A stretch of 64,000 nt of DNA. Source: Phytophthora colocasiae (taxonomy: Eukaryota > Oomycota > Peronosporomycetes > Peronosporales > Peronosporaceae). Below, piece after piece: positions 53,355 through 64,000 of the stretch. The position numbers and the translations under genes are program-made. Each line of letters opens with the position of its first letter. Position 1 is the stretch's first letter. The stretch spans positions 620,001 through 684,000 of the forward strand of contig JAGKQI010000083.1 in the NCBI GenBank assembly GCA_018806915.1, in the 5' to 3' direction. Below the pieces are notes generated by a model. That model saw only the letters and a list, made by a program, of their open reading frames with translations, did not search any database and had not been told where the DNA came from.

Positions 53355-55400
53355 TTACGGCAGCGTGTCCTGGAGACCCTCGTACGTTGCGATCCAGTAT
53401 GTTTGACTCACGCTATGTGAGCGTTGGTCGGTAACGAGGGTGCGGAAGTCGAGCCACCAACAGCTCGACCGTGGATCAAAAATGTCATCCACCCACCATA
53501 CTTCGACGGTCTGCACACCTTGTTGCTGAAGCCGTGGTATGTTTACCGCCGGCTCGAGAATTGCCACAGCCCACCCAGGTGTCCACACGGCTAAACTACC
53601 TCGGAATAGTCCAACATGCTCGTGCACACTTCTTGGTACGTCGTGTAGATAAAGAGGAATTATTCGCCCGGCTGGGGCGTATCGATGGAGCCCGTGCTCG
53701 TGTCGTATCGCCTGCGTGATTGCCCGTTTTTCGTCCATATCCCGGATATCGCACAACCATTCTAACCACAGCGCGTTGACCCACAGCCCCGCTTCCAGGC
53801 GGACCATGCCGCTCCATAGCATCCGTTTAGGGCCCTGGTCCAGCCACATTGGACGTGTCGGCAGCTGTGTCCGTTCAGCTGCATTGTGCATCACTGCCGG
53901 TAATAGTAGTGCTTGATCGGGTAGCCAGAGAGCACGTTCGAGTTCTTGATATAGCTGACGCAGCATGTCAGTCAGCTCTATCACCAAAACACAATCTTGG
54001 TCTGCGAGCCCAAACCGGTGATCCTGGGAGTCAATAGTATTGTCGCAGAGAGGGCAATCACTGGTCCACCGCACATCGTATCGGTGTTTGATCTCTTGCG
54101 TGTGTAGCACGTTATTACGCGCCCGCCAATAGAAGCGGCTCATAGCTGGATCCCAGTTGCAAGGGCCGACCATGGGGATTTCATCCGTCGTCAGCACATG
54201 TCTGGCATCCGGTTTACTCTCTTGATGCCGGAGATGTTCCTTTCGGTGTTCCTGCTTTATACGTTTGGTAAGATAGCCTACCGTGCTCCCCATTACTGGC
54301 CGACCCTCAAGATCGATAACCATCCATTCGTCCAGCTCCAGCCAGCCTCCATACGACGACTCGAGGACTGCCGTGTGGCTGTTCTTCGCTGCGTCGTCGA
54401 CTTGGGCGAGTGCATTTCGATGATCTCGCAGCGTTGCGTTGTTCGTAACCGTATGTTCTTGGTGCGATCGAACCCATATGACATTCATTGATCCGTCCGC
54501 CCTCATGTGTTTCATGAGGGTACGTAACTCGATGCGATGGGGATTTCTGTACGGGATGTGAGCCCGTCCTGCCGACTTTGCCCGCCTTGCCTGTTGGAAG
54601 ACAGCGATGGCACTTTGATTATCGCATATTTGTACGCCGCGGTCGTCACTGCTCACTAACCCGGCGATGAGAGCATGCAGCTCACATCGGGTGGATGTGA
54701 TGTCGTCGCGGTGCACTTGCAATTGCCCAGTGAACATGCTCCCTCTCGATGTCTGGCAAGCCCACCCCCCTGTGGCGTGGACGGTGTTTGCCTCCATAAC
54801 ACTGCCATCCCCTGCTGGATGAACCACTTGGGTCGGATCGCGTTCGTCACGTTCCAAGCGGAAAAACGCTTGGCGGCGGTTGACTTCTCTGGCAGATTCA
54901 CTTACGGGTGCGTCATCGCATTGTAGTCCGATGCAATTCTGGTGGTGCCATTTCCCGCATCTTTCACACCACTCAACTCCTCTGTACCGGCCGCATTCTG
55001 TACAGGACGTGCGGTCCACGGGTGTCTCGCCTCCATCAAGTACAGCTTCGTAGCGCATCCTGCTACGCGCGACCGCCTCACGTAGTATGATCTTATCGTT
55101 TAGTCCCCGAGTTCCTTCTACGATAGTATCGGTCCATACGATCACTCGCTGCCTGGATCTCCTGCCTTGCGGCAAATACGCAGGCTGAATAGGGACACAG
55201 ACAGCCTCGAACTCAAACGATACCGTCGCGGGCTTGCGTTCGTACCAGACGTCACTACCGCGTGGACGTTCGTACCACCACAGAATGGGTATGAGCTTCC
55301 CAAACCGATGCGTCTTTGACCGTAGATCTAACCGGTATCCAATTTCGTATGTCTTCAGTTGGGGTGTGTCACCGTCCGTCTCGAGTTGGCAGGCGAGAAT
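53355..55400 (-). pseudogene. LINE ORF2 PHD-like finger, RNase H and CCHC-type tail
   Basis: Frame 55817-53355, informative from ~55400. A Cys4-His-Cys finger CTECGRYRGVEWCERCGKWH..C (about 54925-55010) resembles a PHD/RING-type fold. RNase H1 follows, with GDGSVMEANTVHATGGWA, RCELHALIAGLV, VQICDNQSAIAVF and NVIWVRSHQEHTVTNN. Then a C..C...H..C tail (CPLCDNTIDSQDH...DQDC) and a Trp-rich region. Confidence 0.83.
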
Positions 55401-57121
55401 CCACTGACCCATTCCGATGCGCTCAGGAACGGTACTTGTCGTGGGTCTACCGCCACCATCCCCACCGGTGACCATAACTTCCCTGTGGTACTGTTGACTA
55501 GCGCCGCGCTCCACGCTTGGTACAGACGGTCGATCTGGTTCCGTTGTCCTGGTGTCCGCCTCTCGCGATCCAGAAGCGTAGCTTTCGTAATCAGTGCAGT
55601 ACCAGATACTGTGCATATGTCTCCGACGTAGCGGAGTTTCCCTTTTGAGATCCAGTTGACAGATATTAGAGTGGCTCGGAGGTCTTGTGGTGTGGCGGCC
55701 AAGAGAGGTCGGTCGTTCGAGCGCTTTGCAGCTGTTCCGTCCGGCTTCTTCCACAGTACCGACAGTTCCAATGGCGGGGACCTTTTTGCTGCGAATCGGA
55801 TCGTGTGTGCAATCCATGACTGTGCTTGTGCTGGCGGTGAAACTGGGTTGTTCAACGGGATATCCGTTAGGCCGGCTCTGCGCTGATAATCCTCTAGCTG
55901 CTCCACTAGGAAGTGATACACCGGCAGCTTTGGGTCGTTGAGCACCCGGAGCGCTGTCGTCAGTCGCTCTACATTTGCATCGTCCTCGCAGCGTTTAAGC
56001 CCAAGCCCGTTAAGCTCGTCATAGAACACCCTTACTGGCAGTGCAAAAGGCAGGTGTAAGACGTTACGGGCGACTTGCCGAATAAATTTGTCAACTTGTT
56101 CCGCTATTTTCACAGCTCCACAGAGCACCATCCTGTATCGAAACCGAGGGATCCAGATACGATTTACCACGTACTGCAGTTCACCGAGTGTTAGCTCGGT
56201 TTTGCTTAGTTTTCTCGCTTCGCTCTCGATCTTTTCCCAGGTCCCGTGTATCGTGTCGGACCAGAGCTCCTCGCCGCCCTGTTGTATACCAAGATGACGA
56301 AATCCCTCGGTCGGTGCTACCACTTGCACGGGTTGTGGCACCCCTAGTCCGTCATTTAGCTGCACCGGCCGGATGTCTTTTTTGTCCGTGTGGACGTACA
56401 TCATAAATGATTTTTCCGCTCCAAAAACCCCGCCCGTGCCGGTTTTGCCAGTAAATGTGTTGGTTACCGCAGCTCGCTCGTGGAGTCCCTCGATAGTTGT
56501 CGATATATCCAGTTGGTCGTCTACAAACATCGTGCTAGCCACGTCAATTCCCGAGCCTGTTTGGTTGTGCCTACTTTTGACTGGGTCCCGGCAAGTTGCT
56601 AGGTGCTCTTGGAGAAGATCCATGTAGCAGCCAATGTGGAGAATGGCCAAGACTGATCCTTGTCCTATTCCAAATTCCCTTGCTCCTGTAGATAGCCAAC
56701 CGAACGCTGTCCTGACATCAATCTCACCCGGTCCGAGCAAGTCGATCATAAGTCTGCGAGGAGTATCCGGAACACCCAGTCGGTAGTAGATATATTCCAT
56801 GACCCAGCTTGGAATTCTATCGTAGCACTTGAGACAGTCCTTCGACACAAGGTAGAGTGGCTCTTGATGCATTGCTGCTCGATCAACGAGTAGTGATGTC
56901 AGAAGTGCGGCATCTTGAACTGTTTTCTCCTTCTGAAAACCATGCTGCAAAGGCTGGTTGAAAATACCGGCTTCGACATAAAGCTTCACGACCAGGAATA
57001 GCCTGTTCGCCAGCGAAGATTGCACCGTGATTGGTCTCCAGGGTGGTAGCCCCTTACTGTTGTCTAGTGTGGGGTCTGTTCTCGCTTTCTTAGGCAGGAA
57101 AATCATTTGTTTACGCCTCAA
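55400..57121 (-). pseudogene. LINE ORF2 reverse transcriptase
   Basis: Frame 57121-55355: PPWRPITVQSSLANRLFLV, LYLVSKDCLKCYDRIPSWVM, GIGQGSVLAILHIGCYMDLL and catalytic TMFVDDQLDIS, then the thumb (GFRHLGIQQGGEELW). The catalytic box is FVDD rather than the usual YADD/FADD. A frameshift near 55400 separates it from the downstream frame. Confidence 0.87.
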
Positions 57122-59410
57122 GATTGCCGGGGCTTTTCAATGTTAAGAATCAACGAAATAATTCGTCGCTCCCGTTTGCGGATTTCTTGCGGCGCTGCAA
57201 CCCACATCTCTTGCGATATTCCGCCATACCCCGGTGCCACGTGCTTTTTAACTTCTTGTCGATTTCATGTTGCATGGTGGCCGTGTACTCGTAGTCCTCC
57301 CACCGCGTTTTTGTTGCGCCTCCCGAATTCGGCGGGTTTTTCGCCATGTTTAATGTCGGGAATGATCCAGTCTTTGACAAATTGCGGCAGGAGTTCCTCG
57401 TCTTCGTCGGTCCAGGAGTCCAGGTGCTCGGGTCGTTTAGTGCGTTCCGCCGGTGGTACCCAGTTGTCAAGCAGCTTTTTTAGTTCTGTCTGCACTTCTT
57501 CTTTCGTCTCCGTGTATAGCCGTCGACCCCCCGGCTCCGTTTGGATCGCACTGCGGATTGTTACTGGGGGTTGACGTGCGCCAAGTGTCAAGTCGATGAA
57601 CTTCCTTATGTTATTTCCGAGGAACCACTGCTGTCGTTTTTCCTTCTGCGCTTTGCGCCGCATTGTTTGCCGCCAGTTTCTCCTAATTTTCATTACTTTC
57701 TTCCACAGCTTTGCCACACGGTTGATCCACACCCGTCGGTACGCCGGACTTGGAAGTGAGGGTGGTCGCGAGATAATTTTTTCAAGTTCCCGTGTTTTAT
57801 CGGCATGAGCACAGCCTGGGAGTAGGTCATCAGGGTGCTTGACCCACTTAGGCCACATAATCGCTTGATCCCCTGGTCGACGTCGTCATCTGCTGCTCCT
57901 TGCTTGGTTAGAGCTTCCAGCATCTTTAACTGCGCCGTACAGCGACGGCTCCGACTAATGCATACCGCTCGTGCTAGCCTTCTTTTACTTTGACTCGTTT
58001 CCCCCCACAGTTCTTTCGAGCTGTTGTACATCACGTCGTACACATTTTCGATTGCACGCTCCAACCATGCCAGTTTGCCATCACTTCCCTCACTGTCGTC
58101 CACGTCGGCAATCAAGCGCAGTTTTCCTTCCCGTAACAGCCTTGCTGTGTGTTCGTTGAACGCCTTCATGTCATCCTCAGTCTTTTCTCTAGTATTCACC
58201 ACTTTGATTGGATTAACGTTTTCGACTGTGAACGGGACTGCATCGGCACGTGTAAAGCTGAGTGCTGCAAAGGGAACGCCGACATGATCACTGGTCGTGA
58301 TACTATTTAGCCAAATGCCGCTGCATGTGACAGTAGCGCTGTGCTCTCGATATTAACACGTCGTCTAACGTTGACCGAGTGCCATTCCTTTCGTACGTGA
58401 ACCGCGGGGTTTCTGGGTGTCTGAGCCTAAACGTTGACACCAATCCGTGTTTCTCCATCCACATACCGAAATCCTGACCGAGCTTTTGTCCACGACGTGG
58501 GCGTTGGTGTGCGCTGTCACGATCAAGTTCTTCGTTGCTGTATGTGTTGAAGTCTCCGCATACTGTTACGATGGCATTGTCGTCTCTTGCGCGCTCTGCT
58601 TGGTCACCGATCCACTGCCACTCTGCTTCGACCTCTTCCTAAAGTTCTCTGGCTGATGGTGCACGTACGTACCAATTATCCATAGGCGCCTGTGCCGTTG
58701 GAGTCTCAGTTGAGTTTTACGGACCGTCCTGTCGGAGAGTATTGAATACTGCTCTTATCTATCCGGTTCTCCCATCGTTCTTTGTTCATTACCAATGCGA
58801 TTCGTTTCGATCCGACCATGATGAGACTGGGGTTTCTAGTCTCGTCCTCAATGTTGCTAAGCCAGATTTGCTCCACGCGCTGCCCGCTGAGTCCAGGGTC
58901 GCTGACAACCAGTATGTCTTGGTTATGAGCAACGAACCACTCGGCTACTTCTTCATCTAGTTTCTCACCAATGTTTTTGTTGATGTTGCAGGTGCTAATC
59001 CGGATGATTGTTTTGTCGTTCCTCTGATATTCCTTCTTCGCCAATGTAATCGCCAGAATAGTGCTCTCTCGCTAGAATTGCTCTCATCACGTTGCTTTGG
59101 CCGGGTTCTCCTCTTCTAGATAAACGATGTTTGGTTGGGTTCCATGGTCTTCGCTTTCTACGGCGTTGTTTTTGTCGTGGTCTCGTGAGACCCATGGCAC
59201 ACCTGTCCTCCATCACCGAACTATCAGACTCCAACCCTCCTCCGTCTTCCTCGAGAGCCACGCGATCGTCTTCCCAGCGCTCCGGTGTTGTCTGCTCAGT
59301 AGTTCTACATGCCATGTTGATCACACCTCTTTCGTCCTCCAGTGCATCAGCATTTTTAACTAGGGTTATCATGCAGAGTACAACTAACCAGAAAAACCAT
59401 AGCGTTATTC
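57122..59410 (-). pseudogene. LINE ORF2 5' part: leader and APE-type endonuclease
   Basis: Frames 59546-58995, 59044-58706 and 58202-57693 plus unlabelled stretches. Endonuclease motifs: IIRISTCNINKN, VCGDFNTYSNEELD near 58560, FTYERNGTRSTLDDVLISR near 58370 and SDHVGVPFAALSF near 58270. They are spread over different frames. A Glu/Lys/Arg-rich connector to RT follows. The enzyme nicks target DNA to prime reverse transcription. Confidence 0.8.
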
Positions 59411-59437
59411 TGCCGGTTCTTTGTTTGGGGGTGCAGC

Positions 59438-61037
59438 CTATTGGCGCGGTTGACCCCCGTTGCGAAAATCCGGTGATGCTCTTGATGCTTGCGTTGGCTG
59501 GATAATCTGCAGGATTTGGTCCATAGATGCCTGCATCGTCCCCCATCGCTCGTTTAGCATTGACATGACACCGTCCATTTTCTCTTCAGTACGACGTTGG
59601 CGGGCATCTGATTCCGCGAGGCGCTGATTGAGTGCCACTACACCGGTGCTTACTTGGACTACTTGATCCTCCAGTTGGCGTGTTTTTTCCGTCACCATGT
59701 TTGAGATCATCTCTTCGACCACTCTCATTGCGTCCGTATTCCCATGCGTGACTTCTACAAGGGGGTTCTTGCCCCCCGCGTCCAGTTGCCCTCTCGGGAG
59801 TGTTGTCGTTGTGCTTCCGTTCGCGACACCGTCTACGCCGGGACATTGGTTGCGAAAGTGGCCGTGTTTCTTGCACTTGTAGCATCTCGGTTGGCGATCG
59901 TTATCCGGTTCTCTGAATTTGAGCGCGATGTTTCCAATGCGAATGTCTTCTGGCGCCTCCGGACCGTACTTTTCGATAAGCTCCTTCACGTGGGTGCGCG
60001 AACGCATTTCGATCATCGCCCAGTTACGCCTTGCTCCTCGGATCTCTACCACCGTTTTGCCCATCTCACGGTCTTCCAACGCCTGCTCAATGTCCTGTGC
60101 GCTGATATCCATCGTGATGCCAAAGCACAGGACTCGTGATTCGTCTAATCGTTGTCGTTCGAAGTCCGTTGGTCGGTACATCCGCTTTCTGCTCCGATCC
60201 CATTCTACGTTAGCGACCGGCTTCAGCGCTACTGTAGCGGTTGGGCTACTTTGCTTTCGCCCCTGTTGCTTTTTCGACAGTAGATACTGTGCATACACCT
60301 GATTAGCTTCATCTTCAGACGGGAAGAACAGTCGAAAGGCGAACACTAGATCTGGAGTGGTCCTCGCGACGCTTCTCAAGCACATCATCACTGGCCATTT
60401 CACATTCCGGCCCATGTGGTACGCATGCGAGACGACGAGAACATCGCTGGCCCCCCACTCTTGCACCATTGCGCGCAATTGAGCGGGCTGAACTTCGTTC
60501 GTGTTTTGATACTCCAGCTCAACTAGGCTCGTGTTCGAGACGCTTCTTCCGGTGAACGTGGGCTGCATCCAGATCATGACGCCACGAACTTTGATGTATC
60601 CGTTCTTCAGAAAGCACCATAGCTTACGGTCCTTGGTCTGCGGTCGACCCACGAGAAAAGGTCGCTCTGTTCCTATCAGATGCAGTTCACCGCTTTCGAA
60701 GCTCACCCCGGCGTCCTTGCAAGTTTCTAAGATGTCGTGAGAAGTCACGGATGCTCCAGTAGAATTGGTCCACCACCACGGATTGTTCGTCCATGCTGAA
60801 TGTGAGCTGGAACTTCGTGCGCCCCAGCCCCTCTTCCAGCCGTCTCCACTTGTCTTCGTTCAGTTCTGGTTGCAGCGCTGATTCCCCTTCACGCACGTTG
60901 GCTCCATCGATTGCCTCGCTTTTCCCCTCGTCTTCATCCTGTGTCAGCCTTGATCGTTTTCCGGTGTTGCTTATGGGTCGGTCTTCGCCATACCCTGCCG
61001 CTTCCGTGCGGGCTCGTTCCTCCATGTTGACATCCAT
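59438..61037 (-). pseudogene. LINE ORF1: CCHC RNA-binding protein with coiled coil
   Basis: Starts MDVNMEERARTEA at 61037; one base change near 60750 moves to the frame 60748-59438. An RRM-like region (RVLCFGITMDISAQDIEQAL, AMIEMRSRTHVKELIEKYG) precedes one zinc knuckle CYKCKKHGHFRNQC. A heptad-rich coiled coil (LEDQVVQVSTGVVALNQRL) closes the protein. Known: ORF1 proteins coat the element RNA as a nucleoprotein. Confidence 0.8.
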
Positions 61038-61181
61038 GTTTCCCCCCCCGTCCCAATACAAACTTCTAGTGTTTTTCCTCCCCGTACGTTGGGAGCCAGT
61101 CGTTCCTGTGACCTTCTCTCCCCGACTCCTGTACGCTCTGTGCACTACGCGGCAAATCTCGGAGTCATGCCCACGTACCAA

Positions 61182-62197
61182 GGTTGCACACCACGCGTTG
61201 CCCATGCCAGACAGGAACGAATCCACCAACCATTCTTCGTCGACGGGGTTACTTGACGCGATTTCTCGAAGCTTCTGTGCGTACTCGACCAAGGATTCAC
61301 CTCGCTGCTGTCGTCGCTGACGGAGCCTCGCAACCACCTCCGGGTTCGAACGTTTGACCATATACCGGTCCCTCATCATCTTACTTAGATTGCCGAATGT
61401 CTGGTCTTCTCGCCGGCTAAACGCGTCCTCCACAGTGTCGTACCACATGAGCGCCTCACCCTCAAGACTTGCAACCATCTCGATGAAGACCTCATGCTCC
61501 CGCCAGTCTGTTCTCAGGATCGCTGTCTGACACCGAAGCTCATTCTTAACTGCTTTCAACCACGCTTTCACAGTGACTTTCGGTTCTCCTAGTCCCTTGA
61601 ACTTTGGTAGTCTCAACTTCTTCTCTCGACTTGGTGGAGCCTGGTAAACCCACGTCGGTGCTGGTGGAACTGCAAATACCTGTGGAGGAGCTTTGTGCAG
61701 GGGTGTCGGTGGCACTGGTGGTACCGCCGCTGCTAGTGCTTCGGGAACACCCACTCCTGCTCCGCCGTCTCCCATAGGCACTGGTGCTGCTTGTCCCAGT
61801 CCACCGTCGTCTCCGCCGTCGTTACCTTGCCACTCCGTCGTCGTTACCACCGCCGTTACCATTGCCTCCAGGGTTGTCTGCTATCCCGGGTGCCGGTACG
61901 ACTGGTGCTACTGGTGCTTGTTGTCCTCCTCCCGATCCCGGTATGTTGACCATCGAAGCGACGCCACTGTTTCCGCCGCTAACTCGAGGAGTATGACCCG
62001 CCGTTGCCCGTACGTTTGCTGTTTCCGGCATTGAACTTACACTAATGCTGTGCAGGACCGCCTGTGGAACTTGTTTTCCCCTCCTTGGCTAATCCTGGGT
62101 CCGCTGCTACATGTGCCGCTTCCGCTACCGCGTCGTGAAACGAGGCTCGCCGTTCAGCCCGTTCATCTCTCGCAGCACTAGCCGATCGTCGAACCAT
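61182..62197 (-). pseudogene. array unit 3 gag, N-terminal part, cut by LINE
   Basis: Gag from ATG 62197 through the capsid region to TLVRGH at 61182, where the LINE starts. An indel near 61830 shifts the Gly/Asn-rich part. The reading frame then runs by chance into the LINE. Confidence 0.8.
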
Positions 62198-62612
62198 ACT
62201 TTCCTTTAACTTTCAGTATCTGTGCCTTCCTTATCTGTGTCTTCCGTATCCGTGTCTGTAACTTCCTTGTTCGTGACTTCCGTATCCGTGTCCGTAACTT
62301 CCTGTAATACAAAACCCAGTCTCATGTTCAGTATCTGTATCTTACTAACCCCTCAGTAACAGTATCTGTGGCTCATGCTGTGCGGAATCTCTGTAGATGG
62401 CCTTCTTGCCCTGTGTCTGTAGTAGGCCCGTATTGCCTAACGTCTGTGCTTCCTTACTTCCGTACGCCTACAGGATAGGCCAGTACACCTAGTGCCAGTA
62501 TTGCACCACTCCCAGTACAGAGTGTCCTGCCATGGTCCTTGCCCACTGTGACTAGGCTCGCAAAGTCCACCTTATTGCAAACTTGCCCAGAAAGCCACTG
62601 TAATGACCACCA

Positions 62613-63603
62613 TGTCGGCTACTTCTCTTAAACGCCGCTGTAATCCAACTAGAGGGAGCGTGTGGGTCACACGAGCAGGAGCTAGAAGTCGTCTGTCACC
62701 AGTAAAACTAGGTGGACCAACCGGTTGCTGAAATCCAGCAGAGACAGCTTAGGGAGGGGACATTAGCAGCAACTACCAACCTCGGGTAGGTTGACAGTCT
62801 GTCCTCACGCTTGCCCGAACATGTAACATGCAAATATACGTAAACTGAGACTCTCATGATACGTCTTCACCTTCCACGTTCCAGACTCAGTTCATACGGC
62901 CAAGACGCCATCAGTAGGCACCGTAGCCACCCGGTCGCTAACCGAGATCCCAGCCCTCTACACAGACTCCTTCATGATTGCCACCTCAGAACCCTGTGCC
63001 TCACCTCACTAATGACTCGATACGCCTCCGCCGACCAGTACGTCGCAGAACGAAGCCACGTACGAAACCTCTGAATGCTGTTGGGTGAAGCCGACCCCTT
63101 GGTCGCAGTACTCCACGCGTCGTGTTTAGCTGCTTAACTCTTCTCAACCGAGCAGAATCGCAACTGGGAGGTGTGGCGGCTGACCGCACACCCAGAGCTC
63201 CCCTAGCTACCGTCGCCCTTCTAGACTACACCTAAACTAACTATACTGGTCGCCACCGTCAGGATCTTCCTTCGGCGACGCTCTGCAAGCTTTCTCCGCC
63301 GTTCACTGTCTTCTATCTGCGTCGTTCGCCTTGGTCGTATACTTATCTCCATCGTAACTGCTCCGTGTCATCCCTCCTGTAGCGATCTTCTCATGTAGCC
63401 GTCGTCCTGCAACTTCAACGTCTCCGCCAATGTCTTGTGTCTGTAGCCCTGCTCGTCACCGTCCTGCACTCCGTTGATCCCGATTGACTTGTCGTCCACT
63501 TTCAACTGTCTTCGTCGTCACCAGTGAGATCAATTGTCACTGCGACGCGGGATTCTTCTGACATTGCTTGTGTTCCAGGTGCGTGGAGCACTACCTGTCC
63601 ACA
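62613..63603 (-). repeat. array LTR E
   Basis: Rightmost LTR, followed by target duplicate ttat at 63604. Confidence 0.9.
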
Positions 63604-64000
63604 TTATCATCCGAAGCCACGGTAATAGCGTACACACTGTTGAGATACGCTTTTAAGCGCTCGTCGTCCAAATACCCTGCTGTGGTTGAGTTCCCCGCGT
63701 ACAACTCCGCCTCTCCTGCACTTGAAATAGTGAAAATCTCGCGTATTCCACTAACGAAAATGGTCCCAGTAGCACTGACAGAAACTCCCCACAACATCGT
63801 GTTGTTCGTCGTCGTAAGGTAAGGTTTGAGATCGAGAATTGTCGATACGGTTGGTTTTACTGTATCTGAACTCGGTGTGGTTGTTACTGTTGGAGTTGAC
63901 GTTGGTGTTGCTGACGGAGTGGGCGATGGTGTGGGTGAAGTTGATGTTGATGTGTCTGAAATTGAAGTAGAAATCGACACAGATGAAGAATGTGACGAGG
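63604..64000 (-). pseudogene. NHL-repeat gene, 5' part, runs off the window
   Basis: A Ser/Thr/Pro stalk (STSPTPSPTPSATPTSTP) open to the window edge, then first blades WGVSVSATGTIFVSGIREIF and YAITVASDDN at the insertion point. The start codon and any signal peptide lie beyond 64000. The stalk suggests an extracellular, O-glycosylated protein (inference). Confidence 0.82.

Larger units (their letters stand above)
52443..61166 (-). mobile_element. LINE (non-LTR retrotransposon) with APE endonuclease, RT, PHD-like finger and RNase H
   Basis: 8.7 kb inserted in unit 3 gag, flanked by 15-bp target duplicates atgcccacgtaccaa (52428-52442 and 61167-61181). The 3' end is A-rich in sense (AAAAATCAAAAATCAA at 52443-52458). 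The two-ORF layout is typical of L1/I-like elements. The exact clade was not assigned. Several frameshifts. Confidence 0.9.
38023..63603 (-). mobile_element. 25.6-kb tandem array of non-autonomous Gypsy-type LTR elements
   Basis: Five ~992-bp LTRs in direct orientation, three internal regions of ~3.93-3.97 kb (one interrupted by a LINE), and one target duplication for the whole block (ttat at 38019-38022 and 63604-63607). Order: LTR A, internal 1, LTR B, LTR C, internal 2, LTR D, internal 3, LTR E. Element sense is minus (gag at right of each unit). Internal regions lack protease, RT, RNase H and integrase core. Confidence 0.88.

Noticed and set aside
38023..63603. Regular direct repeats considered as a CRISPR-like or satellite array
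   Set aside because: Repeats are ~1-kb LTRs with TG...CA ends, primer sites and gag between them.
1..64000. tRNA, rRNA or other structured RNA genes
   Set aside because: None recognised by eye on either strand; a covariance-model scan would be needed to exclude them.

Overview
The window looks like an oomycete nuclear genome, most likely Phytophthora or a close relative (inference). The evidence is short GT-AG introns of 59-105 bp, oomycete-type initiator elements, an RxLR-dEER/WY effector, a small Kazal-type secreted inhibitor, flagellar genes, and Gypsy, PiggyBac, hAT and LINE elements nested in one another. About 80 percent of the sequence is transposon-derived.

Layout. (1) 0.4-5.0 kb is a small gene island: a Kazal-like inhibitor (-), an LRRC46-like LRR gene (-) divergent from a SPATA17-like IQ gene (+), and a PITH-domain gene (-). 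(2) 6.07-18.41 kb is a PiggyBac element bounded by a 22-bp inverted repeat. Its multi-exon transposase carries an 8.26-kb Gypsy chromovirus (9,621-17,876, identical 316-bp LTRs, TSD attgg) inside its first intron. That Gypsy has a 710-codon ORF antisense to the end of its own pol. (3) 18.65-20.72 kb is an intact hAT transposase. (4) 21,877-31,546 is a second Gypsy (813-bp LTRs, TSD atgg) that landed 57 bp upstream of the start codon of an RxLR/WY effector (31,604-32,278). (5) 32.3-37.3 kb holds a seven-repeat cysteine-rich secreted protein gene with one frameshift, and eroded fragments of relatives. (6) A secreted NHL beta-propeller gene (37,394-38,022 and 63,604 to the right edge) is split by a 25.6-kb insertion with TSD ttat. 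The insertion is a tandem array of non-autonomous Gypsy derivatives (five ~0.99-kb LTRs, three internal regions). They keep gag and an integrase-tail segment but lack PR-RT-RNaseH-IN, and two LTRs abut directly. The third internal region carries an 8.7-kb LINE (15-bp TSD) whose ORF2 has a PHD-like finger between RT and RNase H.

How the parts relate. The host genes point to flagellated zoospores (LRRC46-like/SPATA17-like pair) and to host interaction (Kazal inhibitor, RxLR effector, secreted repeat proteins). The retroelements have altered two of the host-interaction loci directly: the effector promoter was replaced by an LTR, and the NHL gene was disrupted. Most transposon ORFs carry single-base frameshifts. 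Because near-identical array copies also differ by scattered 1-2 base indels, some of these may be consensus errors of a long-read assembly.

All gene models, splice sites and repeat boundaries were read by eye. No database or alignment search was run.
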